Position numbers and translations under genes: made by a program. Below, piece after piece: positions 35,501-44,483 of a stretch of DNA of 64,000 nt. Position 1 is the first letter of the stretch, and every line of letters begins with the position of its first letter. Source of the DNA: SABY01 sp964593705 (GTDB taxonomy: Bacteria; Bacteroidota; Bacteroidia; Bacteroidales; 4484-276); assembly GCA_964593705.1 (NCBI GenBank), contig CAZQIV010000012.1, forward strand, positions 1-64,000, read 5' to 3'. The notes below the pieces were generated by a model. It was not told where the DNA came from. It searched no databases and saw only the letters and a program-made list of their open reading frames with translations.

Positions 35501-38500
35501 CTGTATTGGAAATTAATATTTCCACGATAAGCTTCTTTGATGGGAATTTCGATTAGCTCTTGCGCATTACTTAGATTTATCCACTTACGTTCGAGCGTTT
35601 CCCCTTTGAACTGAAATTCGTAAAGTACCTGCACATTTTTTGCGGAAGAACCCAAAAGTACTTGAGCCGTTTCGCCAGGTTCGCCTTTTATTTTAAGCGG
35701 CTCGAACCATTGATAGGTGAGGATAGGCGGCCGCTTGGCGTTTTGATCAAACAAAGTGAAGATTTTCTCGGTTTTTACTTCTGTGCCAAAAACATCCACG
35801 GCGGTCATTTCAACCATATATTTGCCCTGATCCCATTTGCTAAAAATTGCAGAAGGTAAAATTGAATCCACCAGTGTATTGATTTCCATTTCAAAAACCT
35901 TATCCCCTTTTGCCCAATTTGAAGGATCGGACTCATCGCGGTAAACGCTGTTTGGGAATGTTTTCACAAATTCATCCTCGGAAATGATAAACTTATCCGG
36001 CTGCTGCCAGAACCTGTTTTTAAGTAATCCACGAGGCTGGTTCAATTTGTAAATATTAATCTCTACAGTCGTTTCCTGCTTTTCACCGTTAAGGTTTGTT
36101 GCTAAAATTTCATAATTGCCCGGTTTTTGAATATTCACATTTTCAGGGATTGCAACCCCAAGCACAATCGCTTCAGAACCCACATTAACTGTTTCGGTTC
36201 CCGATTGGGTTTCACCATTTATATCCGTAACATCTGCACTTATCGTGTAGCTAAACGAAGGCTTAAACTGTTGATTAATGGATTTATCGGGAATGGCCTG
36301 AAAGCTAATTTCAAAGTTACCATCGCTATCAGTTTTAATTTCGCCCGTGGCAATTTCGATTGGTTTTGCCTGTGGCCAATAAGAGCTGAAGTAATAATAT
36401 GGCCTTGGGAAGAAGCTATCGCGCACCACGCGGTATTTCACCAGAGCTCCATCAACATTATTTCCGGCATACGCTTTCGCATTTCCGGTAAGGGTAATTG
36501 TTTCGCCTAACTTGTAGCTTCCACTAAGCGGCTCAAAGTTCACTTCAAATTTTGGACGCTTGTATTCTTCAACACGAATGCTAGTGCTGCCACTTTCATT
36601 TTTAATACGCATTTCGCCGTTGAGCAAACCGGTTGGGATGGTAAACGATCCGTTAAGCGAACCATAATCGTTGGTTGACAATTCCACCGAAGAAACCAAT
36701 TGACCGTTTGCATCATAGAATTCAACCTTAGTCATAAAATCGGGCTTAACCTCATACTTTTCACCGGTTTTTTCGAGCACGATAACTTTGAAATAAACCA
36801 GTTGACCGGGGCGGTAAATCGCACGATCGGTAAAAAAGAATGATCTGTCTTGTGCTTTTTCCTGCCTCTCGCGTGGTTTTGATAAATAGAAATTTTCATC
36901 CGGAACATATTTATCCTCACCTTTCAGTAATTCGATACTAATGCCTCCCCTAACCTTGTCAATGTCATCTATTCTAACAAAGCCTTTGTCATCGCTTTGT
37001 TTTCCTGATACAAACTGGGTTTCGAAAGTGCGCTTACGGTAATCGTAATCACGCTTATAAACATTTACATGTACACCTTTTAAAGGTTCGCCCGTTTGGC
37101 GGTCGAGCACAAAAAGATCGTAGCCCCCGGCATTTAATCGCTGACTGATGTAGCTTAGATTTGTTGACCAAAAATCGGCCCATGCCAATTTATTTTTCCC
37201 TGAACTGAAATCTTCATCATCGGAGGCTAACAAAATATAAAAGCCGGGAGCCAATGCCGGTATTTGAAACTCTGTTGAATGTACCTGGTAATCTTTATCA
37301 TCAGGAAGCTTGAGCAGCCAGGTGTTGATGAATTTTTTATTTGCCAGCGCCTTTGCAATATCTTTTTGACTTGTGCCCTGTTTTAGTTCCCTAAAATCTT
37401 CATAATCCATTTTCACCAACCTTAAAAATAGCCGGTCGATGTTGCGCCAAGGAAGAATACCGAGGGACGGACTACCGGGAATGTTGGCATTTTCAGTGCG
37501 GATGGTGATGGTTTTTGCTAAAATTCCTTGCAGGATAATTTCACAATTATGGGCGCCATCAGAATCGGGAAAAGCTTTGATAGCTTCATCGCAGATGGCT
37601 TTAGCTTTTTGACTTTCCCAGCGATAATCTTCCGATTCGAGCGGCTTGTATTTATTTGCGTTTTGATGATGAAATTTCGCCAATTGGAAATCGACAGCGG
37701 TTGAAGCTTCCGAGAATTTATAATCAGTTTTCAATTGATTTAATGCGCCAAGATATATTTCATCCTTATCGGCAATATCGGCTTTTTGATATAAAAATTC
37801 AAGACGTTTCAAATCCACATCTATCAATGCCTTCGGGTTTTTATCGTTGAGATGAAATTTCAACAAATCCTGAAATACCTGCAAAGACATTACAGTGTTG
37901 GATAACTCAAATTCTTTCGGAAATTCAATTTTCACAAATTTATCGGCACTATCAAAATATTTTTTACTGTCGGGAATAAACTGCCGTGATGCTACTTTAA
38001 TATCTGTTTCATCGTTCATATAAAAATCGATGGCACGCCAGGCCAGGAAATCAAAAAGGGTAGGGCGATATGCCTCTGATTTTTTTTCTTTTTCGATAAT
38101 GGCTTCAAAAGCTTTGATGTTGTATTTCTGAAGCTCACCAGGATTATTAATGGAAAGTTGATATTGTTTTTTGGATTCATCCATAATTTTGGTGGCATCC
38201 CAGGTTTGGATATCATCATCATCCAAATTCATTGTTGCAGACCTGTTGAGGATTTTGTAGCGCTTGTTCTGATAATATTTCAGGTATAGTTCACCAAGGA
38301 TGGAATGCAGGATTTGTTGTTCCGGTTTTCCGGCATCCACAATTTCGACCTTTACTCTATCGATTGCTTTCACCAAATATTCTTCTTCAAATTCCGATGA
38401 CAGCTTTATCCGGTAAAGTTGTGTTTTGATGATTTGGGAAATATTTTCATCTTTTTTAGCCAGGCTGTATATTTCATCAACCACTTCCATGGCAGCACGG

Positions 38501-38640
38501 GGCTGTCGTAGATTTTCAAGCGAATCAACTGTTTTCCATAATTTATCAAAGTCTTTTTCCATGGGTGGGTTATTGGCCACAAACAAAACCATTGCTACCA
38601 TGATGAGCAGCAGGGTAAACATTCCTTTTATTATTCTCAT
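32584..38640 (-). CDS. Alpha-2-macroglobulin family protein without thioester
   Basis: A 2018-aa envelope protein. N-terminal hydrophobic anchor (about 5-24), then a helical TPR-like domain (about 30-390), a carboxypeptidase-like domain (PGSPSLGILPWRN onward), macroglobulin domains including MG2 (DRAIYRPGQLVYFKVIVLEK), a low-complexity bait-like stretch (PPPPPTGQG, about 1220), the A2M domain (AFFYPELKTNDSGNVVIEFT), and an alpha/alpha-toroid. Bacterial A2Ms trap proteases using a CxEQ thioester; the matching site here reads NAIS within IKYNNAIS (residues 1471-1478), so covalent trapping is not possible. Such thioester-less forms may be structural or inhibit by other means. The gene is not clearly in an operon. 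Confidence 0.85.
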   Translation of the reverse strand: MRIIKGMFTLLLIMVAMVLFVANNPPMEKDFDKLWKTVDSLENLRQPRAAMEVVDEIYSLAKKDENISQIIKTQLYRIKLSSEFEEEYLVKAIDRVKVEIVDAGKPEQQILHSILGELYLKYYQNKRYKILNRSATMNLDDDDIQTWDATKIMDESKKQYQLSINNPGELQKYNIKAFEAIIEKEKKSEAYRPTLFDFLAWRAIDFYMNDETDIKVASRQFIPDSKKYFDSADKFVKIEFPKEFELSNTVMSLQVFQDLLKFHLNDKNPKALIDVDLKRLEFLYQKADIADKDEIYLGALNQLKTDYKFSEASTAVDFQLAKFHHQNANKYKPLESEDYRWESQKAKAICDEAIKAFPDSDGAHNCEIILQGILAKTITIRTENANIPGSPSLGILPWRNIDRLFLRLVKMDYEDFRELKQGTSQKDIAKALANKKFINTWLLKLPDDKDYQVHSTEFQIPALAPGFYILLASDDEDFSSGKNKLAWADFWSTNLSYISQRLNAGGYDLFVLDRQTGEPLKGVHVNVYKRDYDYRKRTFETQFVSGKQSDDKGFVRIDDIDKVRGGISIELLKGEDKYVPDENFYLSKPRERQEKAQDRSFFFTDRAIYRPGQLVYFKVIVLEKTGEKYEVKPDFMTKVEFYDANGQLVSSVELSTNDYGSLNGSFTIPTGLLNGEMRIKNESGSTSIRVEEYKRPKFEVNFEPLSGSYKLGETITLTGNAKAYAGNNVDGALVKYRVVRDSFFPRPYYYFSSYWPQAKPIEIATGEIKTDSDGNFEISFQAIPDKSINQQFKPSFSYTISADVTDINGETQSGTETVNVGSEAIVLGVAIPENVNIQKPGNYEILATNLNGEKQETTVEINIYKLNQPRGLLKNRFWQQPDKFIISEDEFVKTFPNSVYRDESDPSNWAKGDKVFEMEINTLVDSILPSAIFSKWDQGKYMVEMTAVDVFGTEVKTEKIFTLFDQNAKRPPILTYQWFEPLKIKGEPGETAQVLLGSSAKNVQVLYEFQFKGETLERKWINLSNAQELIEIPIKEAYRGNINFQYSFVIDNRIYSGTQIIEVPYTNKKLDLAFETFRSELEPGGKEKWTITIRNKNGDKVAAEMLASMYDASLDAFLPHTWNFSLYNSFNQINAWQANSNFTTSSTGEFDFDPVTYKNYIFPQYDRLNWFGLGNYGGYLMRDAMGGMKSRSDMQAAPMNEAANEELVVMADGEVPPPPPTGQGEISPKEEQSKATETGFQVRRNFNETAFFYPELKTNDSGNVVIEFTLPESFTQWKFMGLGYTKDLMTGFLQEEFTAAKKLMVVPNAPRFFREGDTLWFSTKISNLSDENLDGYAQLQLFDAVSMKEVSAEVLSGGTSKRFQADQGKSTTVKWQLVIPEEYGVLTYRVKASARNFTDGEEKSIPVLPNRMMVTEAMPMPVGGNETKEFNFEKLIKSGESQSLENYRLTLEFASNPAWYAVQALPVASEIKYNNAISVFTSFFANSIAFHITNQNPEIKRVFENWQTETPESFLSKLEKNQELKQVLLEQTPWVLNAQNEQERKQRIALLFDLNNMQNRLDNSIRLLEKYQKPGGGFCWMDDMRESRYITQMIVVGLGKLNHLGVIDALGDDRVKRMMNSAVRFLDSEIHEDFEELKKRNPDKMDENHLSSHHIQYLYARSFYKHIMINPSQETAYNYFEHQAETYWQKQNNYLQGMIALALHRNKKDAVPTLIITSLKDRALHNDEMGMYWRNDAGYFWYEAPIETQAMMIEVFDEVVSDRESVEEMKMWLLKQKQTQDWDNDRATIEAVYALLGRGNDLLASSDLVNITVGSESIGKEDMGSVEAGTGYFQTTWEASEISPEMGSVIVEKTDEGIAWGALYWQYFEDLDKITQHETGLSVQKEIFVETDTEKGRVITPLNDGDVLQLGNKVMVRIEIRVDRDMEFVHLRDMRASAFEPTNVLSGYQYQNGLGYYQTTKDASTDFFFDYLRKGTYVFEYPLIASQLGDFSNGITTLQCMYAPEFVSHSKGVRVRVK

Positions 38641-38918
38641 CGTATTTCATTTTTAGATTTACTAATTCTTTCCAACAATTGTGCAAAACTCGTAACACGG
38701 CTGAAACGAGTTTGCGGCAAAGCTACGAAAGCTCCACAGATTAAAGGATTTAGGAAAGGTTAAAAAATGTTTATCAATACTTTTCCAAGCAGAAATATTC
38801 AATTTAGCCCTCATTAAAAAAGTCAATGATATAATGATTTAAGATTAATGCCGAGCTCCACTCGTGCATCCTATTGCTAATGACAAGTATTTGTATGAAG
38901 TCGGAGTACACGTTGCTG

Positions 38919-39108
38919 GACAGACCTCTCAGTCGCAAGCTCCTTCGAGGTGACAAATTGGCTGGAGGAGGGTTGGGGAGCGGGAATGCGAACGCTTCGC
39001 GTTCGCATTCCCGCTCCCCCCAAATCAATCGTAGAAGGGGGTCATTTCGAGAGTTAACCCAAAATTTTTGGGCATAACGAGGAGATGACAATAGGAAATA
39101 GATTTCCC
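38919..39108. repeat. Variable-stem hairpin element, copy A
   Basis: Left flank GACAGACCTCTCAGTCGCAA and GCTCCTTCGAGGTGACAA; centre is a perfect palindrome at 38975-39019 with 21-bp arms (GGGGAGCGGGAATGCGAACGC) and TTC tip; right flank GTCATTTCGA and a segment whose complement recurs at 40671-40720 (CCCAAAA..TTTGGG, GAGGAGATGACA). The gap 38641-39270 holds no gene. Confidence 0.85.
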
Positions 39109-39270
39109 CTTCCATTAAACCCGTGGTAATGCCAAAATTTTCTACTTCTCGGGACGATCTAAGATTTTTGGGGATTCCTTACACCAACCATCTTAAATCT
39201 CCGATCAATATTCGACAATCTGAAATCAAAATGTTAGACCTTGGCAATAAGCCCCTGTTTAACCATCTTT

Positions 39271-40323
39271 TCAGGGTGCTTTGTATCGCCGCCAGAATTT
39301 ATATTTTGTGAAGGAAGTGTAAACCACCAGCTTATCAAACACTTTAAACTGCATCAGGCGATGAATCAATTCATAGCCAAGCCAAACCACAACCAACCCG
39401 ATAAACCAGGTAAGCGCATCTTCCAAAAGCCCAAACACAAAGCCTTGGCGGTTTAAGTTTATTAAATCGAAGTTGTAAATTTTTGAAATCGACCAGGGGG
39501 CAATAAACGATAAAATTATCCACCAAAGCGCTATGGTAAATGAATGCGAGGTTTCGATGGCACGTTGCGGACAATTGTTCATGCAGCGCATACAGCTTTC
39601 GCAACTAAAAGTCCAGTAGGGCCTGTTTCTGATCATTTTTATGGCCTTCACCGGGCATTGTTTTACACACAATCCACATTGGGTACATTTGCCTGTTGCC
39701 ACAAAAGTTTTGGCAATGGCAAACCTCCCAACAATGAAATAAAGCATTGCTATTGGCACAACAGCCACATCGAAAGGCAGCGACCACAGCGCTTTGTAAA
39801 CATTTTTACCAAGAAGCATTTTGTTGGAAAATTTCCGGGTTAGGCGTTCACACCTTTCAAAAATTGAGTTCACCACTTTTTGCCGCAAACCGGGATGGAT
39901 CGAAATCCAGTTGGAAGGCAAATCCATGGGCTGCATCCCCTTAATTTTATATCCCTTTATCCATAAAACCAAAGCAGCATAATATTGGGCTACACCTCCA
40001 AGGCCGGGCAAAAACAGCTTCGAAATTTTCATACCTGCCCTGGTGTTAACAATGAAAACATCCGTGCCTTTCTGTCTGGGGAATTTCCACAAAAACCTGA
40101 GCATCACCGGCGGCAGGTTGAAACCATGCGTGGGCGAACAAAATCCAATAAGGGTTTTTTCATCAGCCGGGGGTAAATCAGCTATTTCAAAATCTTCGAT
40201 GTTGACAAGTGAGATCAAAACGCCACGATGCTCAGCCTCCTCTGCAATCCACTCCGCAGTTTGTCGGGCATTTCCTGTTCCTGAAAAATAATAGATAATC
40301 AGCCTCTGATAATTGCTTTCCAT
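39271..40323 (-). CDS. EFR1-type flavodoxin/ferredoxin membrane protein
   Basis: A 350-aa protein that fuses an N-terminal flavodoxin-like domain (IIYYFSGTGNARQTAEWIAE, the FMN phosphate loop) to a 2x[4Fe-4S] ferredoxin domain: CTQCGLCVKQCPVKAI and CESCMRCMNNCPQRAI (about 217-260). Two membrane helices follow (about 268-285 and 305-330), with a basic tail. This arrangement is known as EFR1 family ferrodoxin in anaerobes and transfers electrons between flavin and iron-sulfur donors at the membrane. It suggests anaerobic or microaerobic life. A TAATTTTG -7 box lies 20 bp upstream (40344-40351 on the minus strand). Confidence 0.85.
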   Translation of the reverse strand: MESNYQRLIIYYFSGTGNARQTAEWIAEEAEHRGVLISLVNIEDFEIADLPPADEKTLIGFCSPTHGFNLPPVMLRFLWKFPRQKGTDVFIVNTRAGMKISKLFLPGLGGVAQYYAALVLWIKGYKIKGMQPMDLPSNWISIHPGLRQKVVNSIFERCERLTRKFSNKMLLGKNVYKALWSLPFDVAVVPIAMLYFIVGRFAIAKTFVATGKCTQCGLCVKQCPVKAIKMIRNRPYWTFSCESCMRCMNNCPQRAIETSHSFTIALWWIILSFIAPWSISKIYNFDLINLNRQGFVFGLLEDALTWFIGLVVVWLGYELIHRLMQFKVFDKLVVYTSFTKYKFWRRYKAP

Positions 40324-40343
40324 ATCATTTTAATTTGGCCGGT

Positions 40344-40351
40344 CAAAATTA
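40344..40351 (-). promoter_or_regulatory. Candidate -7 box (TAATTTTG) for the EFR1 gene
   Basis: Exact TAnnTTTG on the minus strand, 20 bp before the ATG. No matching -33 box. Confidence 0.35.
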
Positions 40352-40430
40352 GAAAAGAAATGAATTGGATTTATAAGAATTTATTATTGTGGTATTGGTT
40401 TGTAACTTCAGATGGAATTCGCAGTTGAAA

Positions 40431-40662
40431 AGATTTCCCCCTGCAGTACCAATGACATGTTTGTGTAAAGCACTGAAAGCCTTACTATTAGACAGGCCTC
40501 TCAATCGCTTCGCTCCTTCGAGGTGACAACGCTTCCGTTTGGGTAGTGGGAGGAGAGGAATCGGGCGCTTCGCGCCCGATTCCTCTCCTCCCAAATCAAC
40601 CCGTGGACGGGGTCATTTCGACCAAAACACACAGTGAAGCGGTGTGTTGCCGGGAGAAATCT
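40431..40662. repeat. Variable-stem hairpin element, copy B
   Basis: 232 bp with terminal inverted repeats AGATTTCCCCC / GGGAGAAATCT. Conserved inner text TACCAATGACA, CCTTACT, CTCTCAATCGCTTCGCTCC, TTCGAGGTGACA. The palindrome at 40548-40592 has 21-bp perfect arms (GGGAGGAGAGGAATCGGGCGC) and TTC tip. Then GGGGTCATTTCGACC. Same total length as copy C at 57081-57312. Confidence 0.88.
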
Positions 40663-40860
40663 ATTTCATAATGTCATCTCCTCATTATGCCCAAAAACTT
40701 TGGGTGAACTCTCGAAAAGACAGGGCTTCACACAGGTTTGTATGGGAGGAGGAACATCGGGTGCGGAGCACCCGATGCCCCCCCCAACTACATTACAGCC
40801 CTGTCTTTTCGATGAAGCGAAACAGCCTGCCCCGACCCTTCGGGGACTAAGAGGTCTTTT
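40663..40860. repeat. Variable-stem hairpin element, copy B2 (inverted, fused to B)
   Basis: Starts in the right end of copy B and reads as the reverse of copy A: TAATGTCATCTCCTC, ATGCCCAAAAACTTTGGGT, AACTCTCGAAA, then a palindrome around 40745-40783 (GAGGAACATCGGGTGC, tip GGA, GCACCCGATG) with an outer part that no longer pairs fully, then GTCTTTTCGATGAAGCGAA and GACTAAGAGGTC. With copy B it fills the gap 40324-40976; no gene. Confidence 0.8.
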
Positions 40861-40976
40861 TATTAGTTAGTTTTTTCAATGGTTTACAAAAAGTTATCAT
40901 TGGCAGAAACTTGCTCCGTTCCGGCCATGCATAACCCGGGCAAATTTGCAGAAGAAAACTAAATGTTAAGTTTGTA

Positions 40977-41474
40977 TTAATCGTACAATTGAAGAAACTC
41001 GTAAGTATTTCCAGTCCAGTTGAGGTATTTAATAAAATCATCATAGGCAATCACCACCGAGGCGGTATTGATATTAGGGTGAAAACTGATCTTTTCGGCC
41101 GTTTGCAGGTTTTGATCCAAAAAGAGATGCACGTGGTTTTCGGTATCGTTGATAAGCCCGAATGGCGACACCGATCCGGGTTCGATGCAAAGGAATCGCT
41201 GTAAGCGCGTTACTGAAGCAAACGAAAGCTTTCCCTGCTGCAAGCGTTTTTCCAAATCATGAATTTCCAACTTGGCTGTGTGTTTTAGAATTACGAGATA
41301 ATGCTGGTTTCCTTTGTGGTTTCTAAAAAAAATATTCTTACAATGCACTGCGTCTATTTCGCCCCAGTACTCCATTGCTATCTCAATAGTAGGGAGCGGT
41401 GGATGTTCGTACATTTCATATTTTATGGATAGCTGATCTAAAACATCCAAAACCTTCTGAATTTGCTTTTTCAT
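40977..41474 (-). CDS. YbaK/ProX-type aminoacyl-tRNA deacylase
   Basis: About 165 aa from the Met at 41474 (MKKQIQKVLDVLDQL); 16 further codons upstream are open but do not look like protein. The fold is that of the bacterial prolyl-tRNA editing domain: YEHPPLPTIEIAMEYWGEID, HCKNIFFRNHKGNQHYLVIL (Lys of the active site), RFLCIEPGSVSPFGLINDTE (the GxxSPFG loop). It clears mis-acylated tRNA (for example Ala- or Cys-tRNA for Pro) in the cytosol. It stands alone, between repeat DNA and the hybrid kinase gene. Confidence 0.85.
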   Translation of the reverse strand: MKKQIQKVLDVLDQLSIKYEMYEHPPLPTIEIAMEYWGEIDAVHCKNIFFRNHKGNQHYLVILKHTAKLEIHDLEKRLQQGKLSFASVTRLQRFLCIEPGSVSPFGLINDTENHVHLFLDQNLQTAEKISFHPNINTASVVIAYDDFIKYLNWTGNTYEFLQLYD

Positions 41475-41648
41475 AAAACAAAGATAATAATTTGTTTTTT
41501 TTATTGTATTTTTGAGGAGCATTTTTGATTAAATGAAAGTAAGCACCAGCAATTTTACTCCATCAAACCAACATTCAATATTCTATAACTAACTACTATT
41601 ACAACAAACAGGAGAATAAATTCCTAAGAATTCAAAACGGGCATAACA

Positions 41649-44438
41649 ATGAAAAACATTTTGATATGTTTTTTAACAAGCCGGGACTCACTGGCCACAA
41701 GCAAAATAGCTGAAAAGTATTTTAGCAATTTTGAGATTATTGTGCCTGAAAATATCTCATCCCTTACCACGAATGTTCTAAAATCAGCAAAAGGATTTTT
41801 TGTTCCTGTCACAAAACAAGAAAATCAGCTACTGATAAACAACATAAAGCCAATTATTTCGGATATTAAATTATCAATTTTGCCCATTTTAATTGTTGAT
41901 GAAGAATATCCAATTTCAAACATCACAACTCAATTCGAAAATATATTTAGCATTATTTTATCTGCAAAACAAGGATATGAATCCCTTACTTCAACACTTG
42001 AAATTATTGGCAAAGGAATTATTAATGAAGACCATCTCAACGAAAGCGAGCGCAAATACAACACGCTGGTTAATAATCTACCTGGAATTACTTACAGGTG
42101 TAAAAATGATAGTGACTGGACTATGATTTTTCTTAGCCGGAAAATTGAAAAACTTACAGGTTATCATGCACGGTGTCTTATCAACAATAAAGAGATTACC
42201 TTTTCGGATATCATTTTACCGGAAGACAGGGAATATGTTTGGCTTACCATTCAAAAAGCGGTTAAGAAAAATTTACCCTTCCAACTTGAGTACCGTATAA
42301 AAACCGCGAATGGACGAATAAAATGGGTTTGGGAACACGGCAGGCAAATAGTTGACGAATATGGAGAATCGTTTCTCGAGGGTATGATCATGGACATTGA
42401 TGATCACAAAATTCTTAAAAAACAGATTGACCTTATGAAGGATATGGTGCTTGCCATAAATGCATCTAAGGACCTCCACGACCTGATCAAGATCATCAAA
42501 ACAGAACTGGGTAAAATAGTTCTGGCCTCTAAAATTGACTTGTTATTGTTCGATTGGGATAAACGTGAATTTTTGTTCCCTTTCGTTGAAGACGATAAGG
42601 AATATTACAAGCGAATCCCTATGACGAAATCGTTGGATGCGCTTGTTATCAAACGCAACCGTTCTATTTTTCTAAGTAAATTGGAAATACAAAAGCTGGA
42701 ACGTCAGGGGAAAATAAACCTGGACAGCCCTCCGCCAGAGGTTTGGTTAGGGGTACCCCTGCAAATTAACGGGAAGTCGGCGGGTATTATCACACTACAG
42801 GATTCCAACAATAAATTCGCCATCAATATGGCCGATGTAGAGCTATTGGATTTTGTTTCAGTGCAGGTAAGCGCTTCGATCCAGAAAAAGCAAGCCCAGG
42901 ACGAAACCCACAAGCTTTTGCAAGCCCTGGAACAAAGCCCTGTTTCGGTAATGATAACCGATCTTTCCGGTCGCATCATGTATGCTAACAATAAAGCAGG
43001 GTTAATCCCTGGGCAAACGGTTAAGGAATTGATAGGGAAAACCCCTGAAATTATTGATCCTTACACAAGTAATGCAGATCATTACAAAGAAGTATGGGAC
43101 ACACTAAAAAAAGAGGGGTCATGGAAGGGTGAATATAAAAACACCTCAAAATCAGGAGAAACATGCTGGGAATATGCCCATATTTCATCGATTAAAAATT
43201 CGAGAAAAAAAACTATACATTACTTATATCTTAAAGAAGAAATAACAGAGCGCAAGCACATTGAGGGAGAGTTGTTGAAAGCAAAAAATCTTGCCCAAGA
43301 ATCGGATAAGCTCAAAACGGCTTTCCTGGCCAATATATCGTACCAAATTCGTACCCCGATGAATGCCATTATTGGTTTTACCCAAATGCTGCGATCCGAT
43401 GATTATTCAAAAGATGACCATGAAGAGTTTTTCGATTTGATAATTGATAACAGCAAAAAACTGCTTGCCACCATTGATAACATTATTGATATTGCAAAAA
43501 TTGAAGCAGGGCAACTACTCATTTCAAATACTAAATGTTCGGCCAATAAAATCCTATATGACAATTATTATATTATCGACAAGTTAAAGGTAAAGCTTGA
43601 CAGGGAGCATGTAAAAATTATTACCAAACAAAATAAAATTGATGAAAACCTTGTGTTTTATTCGGATTCTTCGCGTATAAATCAGGTTCTGATGAACCTA
43701 CTCGAAAACGCGCTCAAACACACCATGCAAGGCTCAGTAGAATTTGGATATTCGTTGTTGGAACAACACGAAAGGAAGTTTATCGACTTTTATGTAAAAG
43801 ATTCCGGAACGGGGATTTCCGAGGAAGAAAAAGAATTGATTTTCGACCAGTTTACCTACACCAACGATAATTATACGGGCACAGCATCAGGAAGTAGTTT
43901 AGGGCTGTCAATCTCCAGAAATATTGCCCGTTTGATGCATGGCGATATCAAAATCGAATCGACAAAAGACAAAGGTTCAGCATTTCATTTTCTACTTCCC
44001 TTCAATCCGGTATTGCCCGCCGGGTTAACATCCGAACTGCATCAACCGGCGAAAGATAAAAAGGAAATGGACTGGCCGGATAAAACTGTTTTAATTACCG
44101 AGGATGAAGATTCCAATTTTAAATTGCTGGAGATCATGCTGCGCAAAACAAGGGTAAAAATAAAAAGGGCTTTTAATGGAAAACAGGCAGTGGATTATGT
44201 AATTGGAGGCAACGATGTTGACCTCATTCTCATGGACGTACGTATGCCGGTAATGAATGGTTATGAGGCCACAGAGCATATTAAAAAATTCAGCCCGTCC
44301 CTTCCGGTAATAATCCAAACTGCCTTTGCTTTAAAGGGCGACAGGGAGAACAGCTATGGAGCAGGCTGCGATGAATACCTTTCGAAACCAATAAAAGCAA
44401 CCGAATTATATGGGTTGCTAAAAACATTCCTTGATTAA
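41649..44438 (+). CDS. Hybrid histidine kinase-like protein lacking the phospho-acceptor His
   Basis: A 929-aa cytosolic protein with, in order, an N-terminal region of unknown fold (1-125), PAS (about 133-255, with YRIKTANGRIKWVWEHGRQI), GAF (about 265-415), PAS (about 420-535), HisKA (about 550-620), HATPase_c (about 660-790: QVLMNLLENALKHT, DSGTGIS, GLSISRNIA) and a receiver domain (about 810-929: LILMDVRMP, QTAFAL, YLSKP). In the H-box the usual SHEIRTP reads SYQIRTP, with Tyr565 (codon TAC, 43341-43343) in place of His. ATP-binding boxes and the receiver Asp are intact. Autophosphorylation is unlikely; it may act as a regulated receiver or pseudokinase. No DNA-binding output domain. Confidence 0.85.
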   Translation: MKNILICFLTSRDSLATSKIAEKYFSNFEIIVPENISSLTTNVLKSAKGFFVPVTKQENQLLINNIKPIISDIKLSILPILIVDEEYPISNITTQFENIFSIILSAKQGYESLTSTLEIIGKGIINEDHLNESERKYNTLVNNLPGITYRCKNDSDWTMIFLSRKIEKLTGYHARCLINNKEITFSDIILPEDREYVWLTIQKAVKKNLPFQLEYRIKTANGRIKWVWEHGRQIVDEYGESFLEGMIMDIDDHKILKKQIDLMKDMVLAINASKDLHDLIKIIKTELGKIVLASKIDLLLFDWDKREFLFPFVEDDKEYYKRIPMTKSLDALVIKRNRSIFLSKLEIQKLERQGKINLDSPPPEVWLGVPLQINGKSAGIITLQDSNNKFAINMADVELLDFVSVQVSASIQKKQAQDETHKLLQALEQSPVSVMITDLSGRIMYANNKAGLIPGQTVKELIGKTPEIIDPYTSNADHYKEVWDTLKKEGSWKGEYKNTSKSGETCWEYAHISSIKNSRKKTIHYLYLKEEITERKHIEGELLKAKNLAQESDKLKTAFLANISYQIRTPMNAIIGFTQMLRSDDYSKDDHEEFFDLIIDNSKKLLATIDNIIDIAKIEAGQLLISNTKCSANKILYDNYYIIDKLKVKLDREHVKIITKQNKIDENLVFYSDSSRINQVLMNLLENALKHTMQGSVEFGYSLLEQHERKFIDFYVKDSGTGISEEEKELIFDQFTYTNDNYTGTASGSSLGLSISRNIARLMHGDIKIESTKDKGSAFHFLLPFNPVLPAGLTSELHQPAKDKKEMDWPDKTVLITEDEDSNFKLLEIMLRKTRVKIKRAFNGKQAVDYVIGGNDVDLILMDVRMPVMNGYEATEHIKKFSPSLPVIIQTAFALKGDRENSYGAGCDEYLSKPIKATELYGLLKTFLD

Positions 44439-44483
44439 CCCGGAAAATTCATAAATTTTCTACGACTAAGTAATACCATCATT

